DNA of 37,457 nucleotides from assembly GCF_001439605.1 (NCBI RefSeq), contig NZ_LMBX01000038.1, forward strand, positions 235 through 37,691. Reading direction: 5' to 3'. Position numbers and translations under genes: made by a program. The first letter of the stretch is position 1. Each line of letters starts with the position of its first letter. The notes under the pieces were generated by a model. That model did no database searches and had not been told where the DNA came from. It saw only the letters and a list, made by a program, of their open reading frames with translations. Below, one piece after another: positions 16,122-25,409 of this stretch. Source of the DNA: Cytobacillus praedii. Lineage in GTDB: Bacteria > Bacillota > Bacilli > Bacillales > Cytobacillaceae.

Positions 16122-17552
16122 GTGGGAAAAGAGTTTGTAAAAGACATTACTGCAATGGATGTTGATTTTGCCCAGTGGTACACAGATGTTGTTACAAAAG
16201 CAGATTTGATTGATTATTCTAGCGTTCGCGGTTCAATGATTATCCGTCCTTATGGATATGCGTTATGGGAAAATATCAAAAATGAGTTAGATAGTCGTAT
16301 TAAAGAGACTGGGCATGAAAATGTTTATATGCCGCTATTTATCCCGGAAAGCCTTCTTCAAAAGGAAAAGGATCATATAGAGGGATTTGCTCCAGAAGTA
16401 GCATGGGTAACCCATGGCGGCGAGGAGGAATTAGCAGAACGTTGGTGTGTAAGACCAACATCTGAGGTGTTATTCTGTGAGCACTATAAAAACATTATTC
16501 ACTCATATCGTGACTTGCCTAAACTGTACAATCAATGGGCAAATGTGGTGAGATGGGAGAAAACGACACGTCCTTTCCTCCGTACACTAGAGTTTTTATG
16601 GCAAGAAGGACATACTTGCCATGCGACAGATGAAGAAGCACATGAAGAAACTGTCAGAATGCTAGACGTGTATGCGGATGTTTGTGAGAATGTACTGGCT
16701 ATTCCTGTGGTTAAGGGACAAAAAACGGATAAAGAAAAATTTGCCGGTGCGAAATATACGTATACAATAGAAAGCTTGATGCATGATGGAAAAGCGTTGC
16801 AGTCAGGAACCTCCCATCATTTAGGTGATGGATTTGCAAAAGCCTTTGGCATTCAGTTTACAGATAAAGATGGGGCATTACAGCATGTACAGCAAACATC
16901 ATGGGGCTTTACGACACGCATTATTGGTGCAATGATTATGGTCCACGGGGATGACAGAGGACTAGTAATTCCTCCAAAGGCAGCTCCAACTCAAGTAATG
17001 ATTGTCCCAATTGCTCAGCATAAAGAAGGTGTTCTTGATTATGCTTATGAGTTGAAGAAAACATTAGCCCGTGTTGCACGCGTAGACATTGACGGAAGTG
17101 ACAAAAAGCCAGGCTGGAAATTTAATGAGTATGAAATGAAGGGCGTTCCATTACGGCTAGAGGTGGGTCCAAAAGATATTGAAAACAATCAGGTCGTATT
17201 GGTGAGAAGGGATACGGGGGAAAAAACGATAGTTTTAACAGATCATTTGGAAGAAAAAATTACTGAAATTCTCAAAGATATACAAAGACATCTTTTCGAA
17301 AAGGCCAAAGCCCTTCGTGAAGAAAAAACGTATATGGCTCAGAATTTTAGCGAATTGAAAGAAATTTTCGCGGAAAAGACAGGATTTGTAAAAGCGATGT
17401 GGTGTGGAGACAGAAGCTGTGAGGATCAGATAAAAGAAGAAACAGGTGCAACTTCAAGATGTATGCCTTTCAATCAAGAGGCGATTTCAACAGAATGCGT
17501 ATGCTGTGGAAAAGCAGCTAAGAAGCAAGTTTATTGGGCAAAAGCCTATTAA
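16122..17552 (+). CDS. proS: Prolyl-tRNA synthetase, archaeal/eukaryotic type (ProS type 3)
   Basis: 476 aa. It charges tRNA-Pro with proline. It is the short ThrRS-like form, not the approximately 565-aa bacterial form with an editing insert: [15 protein letters not shown] and [12 protein letters not shown] are the class II core, [21 protein letters not shown] completes it (read as two adjacent motifs), and the C-terminal domain has CGDRSC, SRC and ECVCCGK, a probable zinc site, ending YWAKAY. Bacillus cereus-group genomes carry a similar second ProRS of the same length. I prefer GTG 16122, with GCGAGG 8 nt upstream, over GTG 16113, where the SD would abut the start. Expression is under the T-box at 15623-15845. 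Confidence 0.93.
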   Translation: MGKEFVKDITAMDVDFAQWYTDVVTKADLIDYSSVRGSMIIRPYGYALWENIKNELDSRIKETGHENVYMPLFIPESLLQKEKDHIEGFAPEVAWVTHGGEEELAERWCVRPTSEVLFCEHYKNIIHSYRDLPKLYNQWANVVRWEKTTRPFLRTLEFLWQEGHTCHATDEEAHEETVRMLDVYADVCENVLAIPVVKGQKTDKEKFAGAKYTYTIESLMHDGKALQSGTSHHLGDGFAKAFGIQFTDKDGALQHVQQTSWGFTTRIIGAMIMVHGDDRGLVIPPKAAPTQVMIVPIAQHKEGVLDYAYELKKTLARVARVDIDGSDKKPGWKFNEYEMKGVPLRLEVGPKDIENNQVVLVRRDTGEKTIVLTDHLEEKITEILKDIQRHLFEKAKALREEKTYMAQNFSELKEIFAEKTGFVKAMWCGDRSCEDQIKEETGATSRCMPFNQEAISTECVCCGKAAKKQVYWAKAY

Positions 17553-17558
17553 TATTTA

Positions 17559-17661
17559 GGTAACCCTCCATAGGAAACCGCACATTGTGTACATAAAGCC
17601 CACTCAAAAAGGCTTAAAAGTGCATATGAAGTAGTGTAGGAATAAAAATTAGGAGGTTACC
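17559..17661 (+). promoter_or_regulatory. Long-range anti-Shine-Dalgarno pairing upstream of the 17665 gene
   Basis: GGTAACCCTCC (17559-17569), just after the proS stop, is complementary, apart from one extra C, to GGAGGTTACC (17652-17661), which contains the SD of the next gene. Read-through mRNA from proS could fold so that the SD is hidden. No strong terminator separates the two genes. Confidence 0.5.
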
Positions 17662-17664
17662 CAG

Positions 17665-17895
17665 ATGTATAATATGAGAAATGGCCCACATCCTGCGGAC
17701 ACGAGGTTCTTTTTTGTCGGTCCATTGGTTGGCGGCTTATTTGGAGGCCTAATTGGCGGCTTTGCGGGTGCGGCTATTGCTAGACCTCGTCCGTTTTACG
17801 GGCCAATGCCATATTACGGACCGCCCCCATTTTATGGACCTTATCCTGCCCCCGCTCCATATGGATATGGCGGCTTCGGAACCCCGTACTATTAA
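17665..17895 (+). CDS. Small Gly/Pro/Tyr-rich protein
   Basis: 76 aa, no family recognised. After a short polar start, residues 12-40 form a glycine-rich hydrophobic stretch (GPLVGGLFGGLIGGFAGAAIA). The C-terminal half repeats Pro-Tyr-Gly-Pro units (FYGPMPYYGPPPFYGPYP). Such composition is usual among small spore-coat or envelope-associated proteins of Bacillus, which is the likeliest role, but this is inference. The start ATG 17665 follows TTAGGAGG. A terminator closes the gene at 17913. The SD may be masked by upstream sequence. Confidence 0.75.
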   Translation: MYNMRNGPHPADTRFFFVGPLVGGLFGGLIGGFAGAAIARPRPFYGPMPYYGPPPFYGPYPAPAPYGYGGFGTPYY

Positions 17896-17912
17896 TATAG
17901 AAAAGTGGAAAG

Positions 17913-17941
17913 AGCTCTCTTACAAATAGGAGAGCTTTTTT
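17913..17941 (+). terminator. terminator of the Gly/Pro/Tyr-rich gene
   Basis: AGCTCTC (17913-17919) pairs with GAGAGCT (17930-17936), followed by TTTTTT. Confidence 0.88.
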
Positions 17942-18218
17942 GTCATGATATTATGGATCCTTTTAAGTATCCCGTTTGGATCAGAGAATTGTCTAGCGTA
18001 AGCGGATTATCGCCTCTCAACATTTTTGTCTTCTCCCCATGATAAGTCAACATCGGTTCACGCATGCTTACTGTGTTTTCTTTTCAAAATCATTAAAACG
18101 CGAGGCGGCTTTCCAGAGCCTACAAATTACGGCGAGGCTTAGATCCACTTAACAGTACAGCCTTTGCCTCGAAGCACCTTTAGTTTGTACGGCGATGATC
18201 AAGCCGCTTGAACTTTTC
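17942..18218. other. Intergenic repeat debris
   Basis: About 277 bp, richer in G and C than the coding flanks, with no open frame or SD. It opens with GTCTAGCGTAAGCGG near 17991, like the GTCTAGCTC start of the block at 31256, and contains scattered short complementary words (GGCGAGGC, GCCTCG). I read it as a decayed dispersed repeat. Confidence 0.45.
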
Positions 18219-18608
18219 CTATGACCATCGTAATTTCAGTGTCAATTTACAGCAGTCATTATAAGCTTTGCCTGAATCGAAATGCAGACTTAGTCCGTCA
18301 GGTGTATAGGAAGTTTTAGGGATATTTTTAATTCCTGTCGATTTAATCATCTGTTCAACTTTTTCCATTTTTGATTGCTGTGCAGCATTCATTAACTCAA
18401 ATGAGAATTTTTTTGATTTAGCCATTTTTGCTAATAACCGACTTGCGTCATTCATAAGAATGGCCATATCTTTAGCCGAACTCATGAACATCCCTGGATC
18501 TACAGTCGGATAAGTTCTCAAAGGAGTTAGTGGATGATAAAAATAGCTAGTATATGGCTGAAAGGGAGGGGTGTATAAAGTATAAGGATAAAAATACTGA
18601 AGGTTTAT
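18219..18608 (-). CDS. Unrecognised protein with Tyr/Pro-rich N-terminus, apparent ATA start
   Basis: The frame codes for up to 129 aa. The N-terminus is Tyr/Pro/Phe-rich (QYFYPYTLYTPPFQPY), followed by a helical region (SSAKDMAILMNDASRLLAKMA) and a C-terminus with a Cys pair (DCCKLTLKLRW). The only well-placed SD, AAAGGGGGG, lies 8 nt before an ATA codon at 18608. Downstream TTG 18521 has no SD and would cut off the Tyr/Pro-rich part. So either ATA is used, or the start codon has mutated from ATG. The composition suggests a spore-related protein; I do not recognise the family. No terminator was identified. Confidence 0.6.
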   Translation of the reverse strand: MNLQYFYPYTLYTPPFQPYTSYFYHPLTPLRTYPTVDPGMFMSSAKDMAILMNDASRLLAKMAKSKKFSFELMNAAQQSKMEKVEQMIKSTGIKNIPKTSYTPDGLSLHFDSGKAYNDCCKLTLKLRWS

Positions 18609-18805
18609 AGCTGTATCCCCCCTTTCTTTAATCGAATGGCATTATGAAATCAATATATGCAGACTGTGCTTTTCCTGTGTTTTAACAATCAGTATCAGAG
18701 ATTAAAGGGCCATATCAAAGAAGTGAGGATAAAGTTGCAGTCAGTGGGAGAGCAGCCCTTACGGATTATCGTTTTACTATATCTTTTAAAGTGATGAGAA
18801 TATTC

Positions 18806-18814
18806 TGTTATAGT
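18806..18814 (+). promoter_or_regulatory. probable extended -10 promoter of yuxO
   Basis: TGTTATAGT, a TGn-extended -10, with a weak -35 TTAAAG 17 bp upstream, 33 bp before the start. Confidence 0.45.
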
Positions 18815-18847
18815 AGAAGTAGATAGAAAAGAAAGGGGAAAGAATAC

Positions 18848-19231
18848 ATGAATATAGAAAATACACTAATCCATGCACTCGGGATAAAAATTACTGAGCT
18901 TGAAAAGGGCAAGGTTGTAGCAACAATGCCAGTTGATGATCGTACAAGGCAGCCCTTTGGCCTGCTTCATGGAGGTGCTTCAGTTGCGCTGGCGGAAACA
19001 GTAGCAAGCATCGGTGCATTTGAGCTTGTCGATAAGGAAACGGAATCGGTTGCTGGGTTAGAGATTAATGCGAATCATGTAAGAGGAAAGCGTGAGGGAA
19101 TGGTTACTGCTGTTGCAACTGTCCTTCATCAAGGAAGAACTACAATGGTATGGGACATAAAGATCGTTGATGAGGAAGAAAAACTTATTTGTGTTTCACG
19201 ATGTACAATGGCAGTAATTAAAAAGAAATAA
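18848..19231 (+). CDS. yuxO: Hotdog-fold acyl-CoA thioesterase (PaaI/YuxO type)
   Basis: 127 aa, one hotdog domain. The active-site motif FGLLHGGASVALAETVASIG (about 37-56) has the conserved HGG and the catalytic Glu, and the substrate cleft strand SVAGLEINANHVR follows. It is expected to hydrolyse aromatic or 1,4-dihydroxy-2-naphthoyl-type CoA esters as a tetramer; the exact substrate is not evident. The start ATG 18848 follows GAAAGGGG. As in B. subtilis, yuxO is next to the mrp operon, here converging on it across a shared terminator. Confidence 0.92.
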   Translation: MNIENTLIHALGIKITELEKGKVVATMPVDDRTRQPFGLLHGGASVALAETVASIGAFELVDKETESVAGLEINANHVRGKREGMVTAVATVLHQGRTTMVWDIKIVDEEEKLICVSRCTMAVIKKK

Positions 19232-19233
19232 AC

Positions 19234-19268
19234 CAAAGGGACTAATCTATGTAAGATTAGTCCCTTTG
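19234..19268. terminator. terminator between yuxO and mrpG
   Basis: A perfect 15-bp stem, CAAAGGGACTAATCT (19234-19248) with its complement at 19254-19268. The plus strand has few T directly after it, and the minus strand reads GGTTTATTTC. The stem alone is very stable. Between here and mrpG (19269-19389) only a short CTCGAGGTTC-type repeat is seen. Confidence 0.8.
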
Positions 19269-19389
19269 CATAGTTTCATTTTTTTTGCAGAATAAGAAAG
19301 TATACTTCATGAACCTCGAGGGGCAGCTAGTTTCGAGAGAACCTCGAGATTGGACGATGATGACCCAAGCGCTTTTTCGCTTCTCTAAT

Positions 19390-19758
19390 TTACTTTCCTT
19401 TTTTTGCTTGAGTTGCTTCTTTTAACTTTAAATCATCCTGTACACTTTTATCCCATAACTTTACACCGGAGTTGTAAGCAGCACGGCTGATTAAGTGACC
19501 TGCCACAGGCGAGGTGACGAAGATAAAAACAATGCCGAGAATAACGCGTGAGTTCACTTGGCCTTCTTTCATATAAAAGTAAAGAAATGTACCAAGTAAG
19601 ACAGCCAAGACTCCTAAGGTTGCAGCCTTCGAAGCAGCATGGTTTCTTGTATATACATCAGGAAGTCTAATTACACCGAATGCGGCAACAAGGCTAAGAA
19701 AGGCACCAATAAGTATTAATGCTACAATAATAATTTTAAAGATCTCGATCACGTTCAA
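19390..19758 (-). CDS. mrpG: Mrp Na+/H+ antiporter subunit G
   Basis: 122 aa with three hydrophobic helices (about 5-28, 40-58 and 64-88). The PhaG/MnhG signature FGVIRLPDVYTRNHAASKAATLG is split across helices 1-2 (read as RLPDVYTR and HAASKAATLG). It is the last gene of the operon and a small membrane subunit of the hetero-oligomeric antiporter. It overlaps the end of mrpF. TTG 19758 lies 6 nt after AGGGGG; a TTG at 19764 would abut the SD, and GTG 19752 is a further option. Confidence 0.92.
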   Translation of the reverse strand: MNVIEIFKIIIVALILIGAFLSLVAAFGVIRLPDVYTRNHAASKAATLGVLAVLLGTFLYFYMKEGQVNSRVILGIVFIFVTSPVAGHLISRAAYNSGVKLWDKSVQDDLKLKEATQAKKGK

Positions 19759-20020
19759 GAGCAACCCCCTTTTCTAAATATTTGGAGAAGGCTACAGTTC
19801 CAATAAAAGAGAGAATCCCAAGCAGCAGGATAACCTCCAGGAAAGCATTTGTATCTAAGAAAATGGATACGAGTGCAACAATCGCAACGAGATTAATTCC
19901 TATTGCATCAAGTGCCACAACTCGATCAGGCATGGAGGGGCCTTTAATAAGCCTATATATTAATCCTAGAATCGCGATCGACATGCATAGAATCGCTATT
20001 TTGACAGCAATAAGAATCAT
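19736..20020 (-). CDS. mrpF: Mrp Na+/H+ antiporter subunit F
   Basis: 94 aa with three membrane helices. GPSMPDRVVALDAIGINLVA (about 27-46) is the MnhF/PhaF signature. The start ATG overlaps the mrpE stop (TAATG) and has GGAGGTGA 7 nt upstream, so it is translationally coupled. Its 3' end overlaps mrpG. Confidence 0.95.
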   Translation of the reverse strand: MILIAVKIAILCMSIAILGLIYRLIKGPSMPDRVVALDAIGINLVAIVALVSIFLDTNAFLEVILLLGILSFIGTVAFSKYLEKGVALERDRDL

Positions 20021-20496
20021 TATCGGCTCACCTCCAAAATCGCTTTTTCGAATGTATTTTTGATGGAATCAATGGCTTCTTGTGCATCATCCATGTCGAT
20101 TGTATGGATATAAAGAATCTTATTATCGTCAGAGACATCGACTACAAGTGTCCCTGGTGTTAAAGTGATTAGATTAGCAAGAATGGTAATTTCCCAGTCC
20201 TTTTCTAAAACTGTTGGCAGTGCAAAGATGCCAGGCTTGATATCAAGCTTTGGTTTAAGTACTAGTTTCAGCACACTAATATTTGAGAGGATTAACTCTT
20301 TTATGAAGAGAAGTCCAAGACTAATGATAGCAATGACTCTTCCTAGATAAAAGCGAGATCCAAAAAATCGCCTAAAGGTAAAGAGAATAACCATTCCGAA
20401 TAAATAGCCTTTGAAAAAGGCAACTGGCTCGTATGACATTGTGAAAAACATCCACAGAAAACCTAGAAATACGTTGAGCAAAATTTGAAAAGCCAT
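20020..20496 (-). CDS. mrpE: Mrp Na+/H+ antiporter subunit E
   Basis: 158 aa, the same length as B. subtilis MrpE. It has N-terminal membrane helices, then the soluble MNHE domain with KPGIFALPT, ANLITLTPGTLVVDVSDD and IDSIKNTFEKAILEV. The start is ATG 20496 with AAAGGA 9 nt upstream; a GTG three codons earlier overlaps the SD. It is spaced 2 bp from the mrpD stop. MrpE helps assembly and activity but is not the conducting subunit. Confidence 0.95.
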   Translation of the reverse strand: MAFQILLNVFLGFLWMFFTMSYEPVAFFKGYLFGMVILFTFRRFFGSRFYLGRVIAIISLGLLFIKELILSNISVLKLVLKPKLDIKPGIFALPTVLEKDWEITILANLITLTPGTLVVDVSDDNKILYIHTIDMDDAQEAIDSIKNTFEKAILEVSR

Positions 20497-20498
20497 AC

Positions 20499-21983
20499 TT
20501 ACCACTCCTTTAAGACTGCTTCAATATAAACACTTGGATTAGCAAGTGTTTCTGCAGCCTGTGAGATATAAGGGAAAATAATTTCTGAACCAGCTCCATA
20601 TAATACGGAAATTGTCACAAGAATAACTGGTGCAATTAGGAGTTTTCGAACAGGTACATTAGTTTCCCCTTTATAATCCTGAGGAGTTCCCCAAAAACCG
20701 TTAATAAAGATTTTCATGATAGAAAACAATACGAGCAAGCTAGAAGCTAAGACAATGCCTGCACCCAAAAATTGTTCGCTTTCAAATCCTCCTTTGACAA
20801 TCAAGACCTTGCCAACAAAGCCGCTAAACGGAGGAATCCCTGCAAGAACGAGAGCAGCTATGAAAAATGTCCAGCCCAGCCCAGGATAGCGCCTAATTAA
20901 CCCGCTAATCTTTCTTAAATCACTTGTCCCAGTAATCGCAATCATGATACCAATTAATAAGAATAGTGCTGCTTTAATAACCATATCATGAATCAGATAA
21001 AATACAGAGCCAGCTAGGGAATCTGGAGTCATAACTGAAACCCCGAAAAGAATCACACCGATTGCAACGATGATATTATAAATGATAATTTTTTTAATAT
21101 CTGAGAAAGCGATGGCACCTATAACCCCAACAACTATCGTGATAATTGTAAGGATCATTAGCAGCTGATGTGTGTAGCCCGTGTCATGGATAAAAAATAA
21201 TGTATAGGTCCTCATAATCGCATAAACCCCAACCTTTGTCAGCAATGCACCAAACAAGGCCATAACTGGGGCTGGCGGAGCATAGTACGATCCTGGCAGC
21301 CAGAAGTATAATGGGAAAATCCCGCCTTTTAATCCAAATACGATTAAAAAGAGAACAGCAATGACAGTAATGATTCCAGATTGGCCAAGGTCATCTAGCC
21401 GGACCGAAATATGAGCCATATTTAATGTCCCTACAACAGAATATAAATAAGCAACGGCAATAACAAATAAAGCAGATGAAATGACATTCACCAATATATA
21501 CTTAATTGTTTCACGCAGCTGTATTTTTGTCCCACCTAGTACAAGTAAAACATAGGAGGCCATTAGCAAAACTTCGAAGAATACAAACAGGTTAAAGATA
21601 TCTCCAGTTGTAAAAGCACCGATAACCCCAACAATCAGAAAGTTCAATGCTGGATAATAAAAATATTTCTCCCTCTCGACTCCGATGGAGCGAAAAGAAT
21701 AGATGATACTTGTAAAAGCAATAATCGTAGTCGTTAAAACAAGTAAAGCAGATAGCATGTCTGATACAAGTGTAATTCCAAAGGGAGCTTGCCAGCTAGA
21801 AACATCTAATGTTTGAATCCCATCATTTCTTACCTTTTGTACAAGCAGGAATGCGATAACAACATTAAACAAAGCAGATATAGCAGCAATCCATCGCTGT
21901 ATCACAACGTTCTTAGCAAAGAAGATTAAAAGGATTCCTGTAAGAAATGGAATTAGCAGCGGTAAAATTAAAAAGTTAATCAT
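20499..21983 (-). CDS. mrpD: Mrp Na+/H+ antiporter subunit D
   Basis: 494 aa with about 14 transmembrane helices, homologous to NuoM/NuoN-type complex I subunits. The conserved [20 protein letters not shown] region (about 124-143) carries the essential Glu, and [21 protein letters not shown] carries the key Lys of the proton path. The start ATGATTAA overlaps the mrpC stop, matching the B. subtilis N-terminus; an ATG three codons upstream is less likely. Confidence 0.95.
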   Translation of the reverse strand: MINFLILPLLIPFLTGILLIFFAKNVVIQRWIAAISALFNVVIAFLLVQKVRNDGIQTLDVSSWQAPFGITLVSDMLSALLVLTTTIIAFTSIIYSFRSIGVEREKYFYYPALNFLIVGVIGAFTTGDIFNLFVFFEVLLMASYVLLVLGGTKIQLRETIKYILVNVISSALFVIAVAYLYSVVGTLNMAHISVRLDDLGQSGIITVIAVLFLIVFGLKGGIFPLYFWLPGSYYAPPAPVMALFGALLTKVGVYAIMRTYTLFFIHDTGYTHQLLMILTIITIVVGVIGAIAFSDIKKIIIYNIIVAIGVILFGVSVMTPDSLAGSVFYLIHDMVIKAALFLLIGIMIAITGTSDLRKISGLIRRYPGLGWTFFIAALVLAGIPPFSGFVGKVLIVKGGFESEQFLGAGIVLASSLLVLFSIMKIFINGFWGTPQDYKGETNVPVRKLLIAPVILVTISVLYGAGSEIIFPYISQAAETLANPSVYIEAVLKEW

Positions 21984-22317
21984 TTCCTTCATTCCCTCTC
22001 AATCTTTCTGTATTATCCGTGCCAAGCTCTTTGTATGCCCGATATGCAAGGACAAGGAAGAAGGCAGTAACTCCAAAGCTAATAACAATTGCAGTCAAGA
22101 TTAAAGCTTGCGGAATCGGATCTGTATAGGAACTTGCCTCTTCTCCAAGCAGCGGAACTGTCCCTCTTTTTAAGCCGCCCATTGTAAGTATGAGCAAATG
22201 TGCACCATGACTAAGAAGACCAGTGCCAATAATGATTCGCAATAAACTTTTTGAAAGCATTAAATAAGTGGCAGACATGAATAATATGCCGATAACAAAA
22301 GCCATTACTATTTCCAT
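21976..22317 (-). CDS. mrpC: Mrp Na+/H+ antiporter subunit C
   Basis: 113 aa, three helices, NuoK-like. Conserved [20 protein letters not shown] and [20 protein letters not shown] match MnhC. The ATG 22317 overlaps the mrpB stop by one base (TAATG), and the 3' end overlaps the mrpD start by 8 nt. Confidence 0.95.
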   Translation of the reverse strand: MEIVMAFVIGILFMSATYLMLSKSLLRIIIGTGLLSHGAHLLILTMGGLKRGTVPLLGEEASSYTDPIPQALILTAIVISFGVTAFFLVLAYRAYKELGTDNTERLRGNEGND

Positions 22318-22739
22318 TATTCATCCTCTCCAATCGTTTGAATAATGGTCATTGTTACACCAACAACAACTAAGAAAACCCCTAGATCAAATATTGTAGC
22401 TGTATGAAGAGCTGTATCGCCCAAAATCGGTAAATCTACATGGCCAAAGGCGTGGGTAAGGAGGGGAACATTGAAAAACAATGCGCCTGCTGCCGTTCCT
22501 CCTGCAAAAAGCAGTCCAGTTGCAGCCATATAGATATAGTTAACCGGTAAAATTTGAGAAACTGTCTTCATATCAAAAGCCAGCATCAGCAAAATGATTG
22601 CTCCTGACGTGAGCAGGCCTCCAACAAAGCCGCCGCCAGGTGTGTAATGACCAGCAAAAAAGATATGAAAAGAGAAAAGAATAATGATAAACAAGACAAC
22701 TTTAGTAGTTGTTTGTAGAATAAGGTCATTTGTTTTCAT
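22317..22739 (-). CDS. mrpB: Mrp Na+/H+ antiporter subunit B
   Basis: 140 aa with four helices; the MnhB signature [18 protein letters not shown] is near residues 30-47. The start lies 14 bp inside the end of mrpA, so translation is coupled. Confidence 0.95.
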   Translation of the reverse strand: MKTNDLILQTTTKVVLFIIILFSFHIFFAGHYTPGGGFVGGLLTSGAIILLMLAFDMKTVSQILPVNYIYMAATGLLFAGGTAAGALFFNVPLLTHAFGHVDLPILGDTALHTATIFDLGVFLVVVGVTMTIIQTIGEDE

Positions 22740-25122
22740 TTTTCTTTTTTCCTCCCATTCGTAATTTAATCATGGCAAATATCCCTAAAGCAGCAATTGT
22801 CAAAACGGTAATTTCAAACAATGTATCAAAGCCACGGAAGTCTACAAGAATAACGTTAACCATGTTTTTGCCTGCGGCCTCTGTATATGTGTTTTCAACA
22901 TAGTATTCAGAAATGGAGTCGAACACTTTATTGCTGTGTGCGGATAAAGCGATTACTGTCACAATCGCACCAACACCAATAGAGATGATGGCGTTTGTAA
23001 GCTTGAATCTATTTCTTTCTTCATTCCTTTTCTTTGGCAGGTGATAGAAACATAGAAGGAATAAAGCAACTGAAATGGTTTCAATAACGAGCTGTGTGAG
23101 TGCCAAATCAGGTGCACGGAATAATACATAAAACAATGACACGGTATAACCGACGGCCCCTAGAAGGATAATTGCGGTCATCCTTGAGTTGACAAACAGA
23201 ATACTTATGGACCCGATCACGATAGCTAAAGCCAGCAATACTTCATAAAAACCAATGGATGAAATATTACTCGTATCAAATATAAATGCATTTTTTACAG
23301 CGATTGTCGTCGCCAGGATAAAAATGAAAAATGCAAAAATATAAACGAGATAAGTTCGGATTGATCCATTCATATATGTTTTTGTTAGTTTATTTGAAGC
23401 TCTTTGAATCAATTCTAATCCGTTATCATACAATCGGTTAAGAGTAAGCTTCTTTGGGAAAAAGTCATATACTCTCTTCCATTTTGGCAATGTCAAGAAC
23501 AGCAAAATTCCTAAAGCAATGACACCGATTGTCATAAATAATTCAGGTTTAAAGCCATGCCAGAAGCTAATATGAACATCAATATTATTATTTGGCAAAA
23601 TAGATTCCAATGCAGGTGAGAGAATGCTATTAGCGAGTATGTTAGGAAAGAAGCCAATAATAATTACAAGTGAAGCAAGAACGATTGGAGAAATTAACAT
23701 GCCCATCGGTGCTTCATGTGGTTTCTTCTCTAATTTTTCTGGCTGATACTTGCCTGTAAATGTTTTAAATACTAAGACCATACTGTAAATAAAGGTAAAT
23801 ACACTAGCAATCCAGGCTATAACAGGGAAGAGCATGCCCCATGTTTCAAAGTTGAATATATCAAGCTCTAGAACACGGATCATTCCTGTGAAGAACATTT
23901 CTTTACTTAAAAAGCCATTGAATGGCGGCAGCCCTGCCATTGAAAATGTACCGATAATGGCTAATGTGAAAGTAATGGGCATAAAATTCATCAAGCCGCC
24001 AAGCTTGCGAATGTCCCTGGTTCCTGTTTCGTGGTCGACAATTCCGACTACCATAAAGAGACTGCCTTTGAAAGTGGCATGGTTAAATAAATGAAAGACA
24101 GCAGCTAGTGTTGCAGCACCATAAAAACTATTCTTCACATCATCGAAATGGAGAGCTGCAGCACCGAGCCCGAGCAGTGACATAATCATCCCGAGCTGAC
24201 TGATAGTTGAAAAGGCAAGAATTGCTTTAAGGTCCGTCTGTCTCACGGCATTAAAGGAACCCCAAAATAAGGTGGCGATTCCAAACCCAGCAATTAACCA
24301 AACCCAAAGACCTTCGGAAGCAAAAACTGGTGTCATTCGAGCAACTAAATAAATACCTGCTTTAACCATTGTAGCTGAATGTAAATACGCACTGACTGGT
24401 GTTGGTGCTTCCATCGCATCTGGCAGCCAGATGTGAAATGGAAATTGTGCTGATTTTGTAAATGCACCTAATAAAATACAAATTAATGCTGGGATAAATA
24501 ATGGGTTTTCTGTAATTCCAGCTGCTTGAGCAATAATCTCAGAAATATTGAATGTCCCAGTCATAATATAAAGGAGAATGATTCCTCCAAGCATGGACAA
24601 GCCGCCTAATACGGTAATAAGCATAGATTTCTGTGCACCATATCTTGACTTTTCGCGATCATACCAATAGCCGATTAATAGAAAGGATGAGAAGCTTGTG
24701 AATTCCCAGAATGTATACAAGACGATCAAGTTATCTGATAAAACGACTCCAAGCATTGCACCCATGAATAATAATAAGTACACATAGAAGGTATTTAGCT
24801 TTTCTTTATCCTTTGATAAATAATAAATCGAATATAATACAACTAGGGACCCGATCCCTGTGATTAGTAAGGCAAATAGCAGACCTAATCCATCTACTTT
24901 TGCAATAAAGTCAACACCAATAGCAGGTATCCATGGGACGGATTCTGTAATCGTCTTATGTGTTGAAGTGATGGAGATAAACGATAGAAAATAACTGAAT
25001 AGCAGGATGGGCAATGGCAGAACGAACCAGCCTGTATGTATGTTCCTAAAAAGCTTATACAAAATAGGAATGAAGATGGCAAGTAAAAATGGCGAAATTA
25101 TTGCCAGATGCAGCAAAGACAA
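22726..25122 (-). CDS. mrpA: Mrp Na+/H+ antiporter subunit A
   Basis: 798 aa, the largest subunit. The N-terminal part is NuoL-like (YTFWEFTSFSSFLLIGYWYD, with the essential Glu, near 140-159; SAQFPFHIWLPDAMEAPTPVSAYLHS around 225-250, read as the Lys/His region). The C-terminal part (about 620-790) adds the MnhA-specific helices, including RAPDLALTQLVIETISVALF. The whole complex exchanges cytoplasmic Na+ for external H+, giving alkali and sodium tolerance. The start is TTG 25122 after AAGGGGG. It is the first gene of mrpABCDEFG, all with overlapping or abutting ends. Confidence 0.95.
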   Translation of the reverse strand: MSLLHLAIISPFLLAIFIPILYKLFRNIHTGWFVLPLPILLFSYFLSFISITSTHKTITESVPWIPAIGVDFIAKVDGLGLLFALLITGIGSLVVLYSIYYLSKDKEKLNTFYVYLLLFMGAMLGVVLSDNLIVLYTFWEFTSFSSFLLIGYWYDREKSRYGAQKSMLITVLGGLSMLGGIILLYIMTGTFNISEIIAQAAGITENPLFIPALICILLGAFTKSAQFPFHIWLPDAMEAPTPVSAYLHSATMVKAGIYLVARMTPVFASEGLWVWLIAGFGIATLFWGSFNAVRQTDLKAILAFSTISQLGMIMSLLGLGAAALHFDDVKNSFYGAATLAAVFHLFNHATFKGSLFMVVGIVDHETGTRDIRKLGGLMNFMPITFTLAIIGTFSMAGLPPFNGFLSKEMFFTGMIRVLELDIFNFETWGMLFPVIAWIASVFTFIYSMVLVFKTFTGKYQPEKLEKKPHEAPMGMLISPIVLASLVIIIGFFPNILANSILSPALESILPNNNIDVHISFWHGFKPELFMTIGVIALGILLFLTLPKWKRVYDFFPKKLTLNRLYDNGLELIQRASNKLTKTYMNGSIRTYLVYIFAFFIFILATTIAVKNAFIFDTSNISSIGFYEVLLALAIVIGSISILFVNSRMTAIILLGAVGYTVSLFYVLFRAPDLALTQLVIETISVALFLLCFYHLPKKRNEERNRFKLTNAIISIGVGAIVTVIALSAHSNKVFDSISEYYVENTYTEAAGKNMVNVILVDFRGFDTLFEITVLTIAALGIFAMIKLRMGGKKKNENK

Positions 25123-25340
25123 ATCATGACCCCCTTAAAAAATTTGCGGTAATACTCCTATTATTCTTCTACATAATAGCCAGCAGTATCACACAATAGT
25201 TGAAATTAATGTATTATTTCTTATAGTAACTAACTGAAAAAACAGCTAAAAATATATATTTTATAGTGGGAGAAGGTGGTGTTGAAAATTACTATCTTTG
25301 GGGTGGTTAAAGCTTGTTGTCAGTTAAAACATCATACAAA

Positions 25341-25381
25341 AAGGGTGACGACATATCCTTGTCAGGATCTTCGTCACCCTT
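25341..25381 (-). terminator. terminator of the DUF1646 transporter gene
   Basis: AAGGGTGACGA (25341-25351) pairs with TCGTCACCCTT (25371-25381), with ATCC/GGAT pairing inside. On the minus strand CCCTTTTTG follows. Confidence 0.85.
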
Positions 25382-25409
25382 ATATTTGCGTCTATTATAC
25401 AAACCCCAG

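Noticed and set aside
17942..18218. A structured non-coding RNA gene
   Set aside because: Only short scattered complementary words are seen, with no promoter-terminator pair; repeat decay explains it better.
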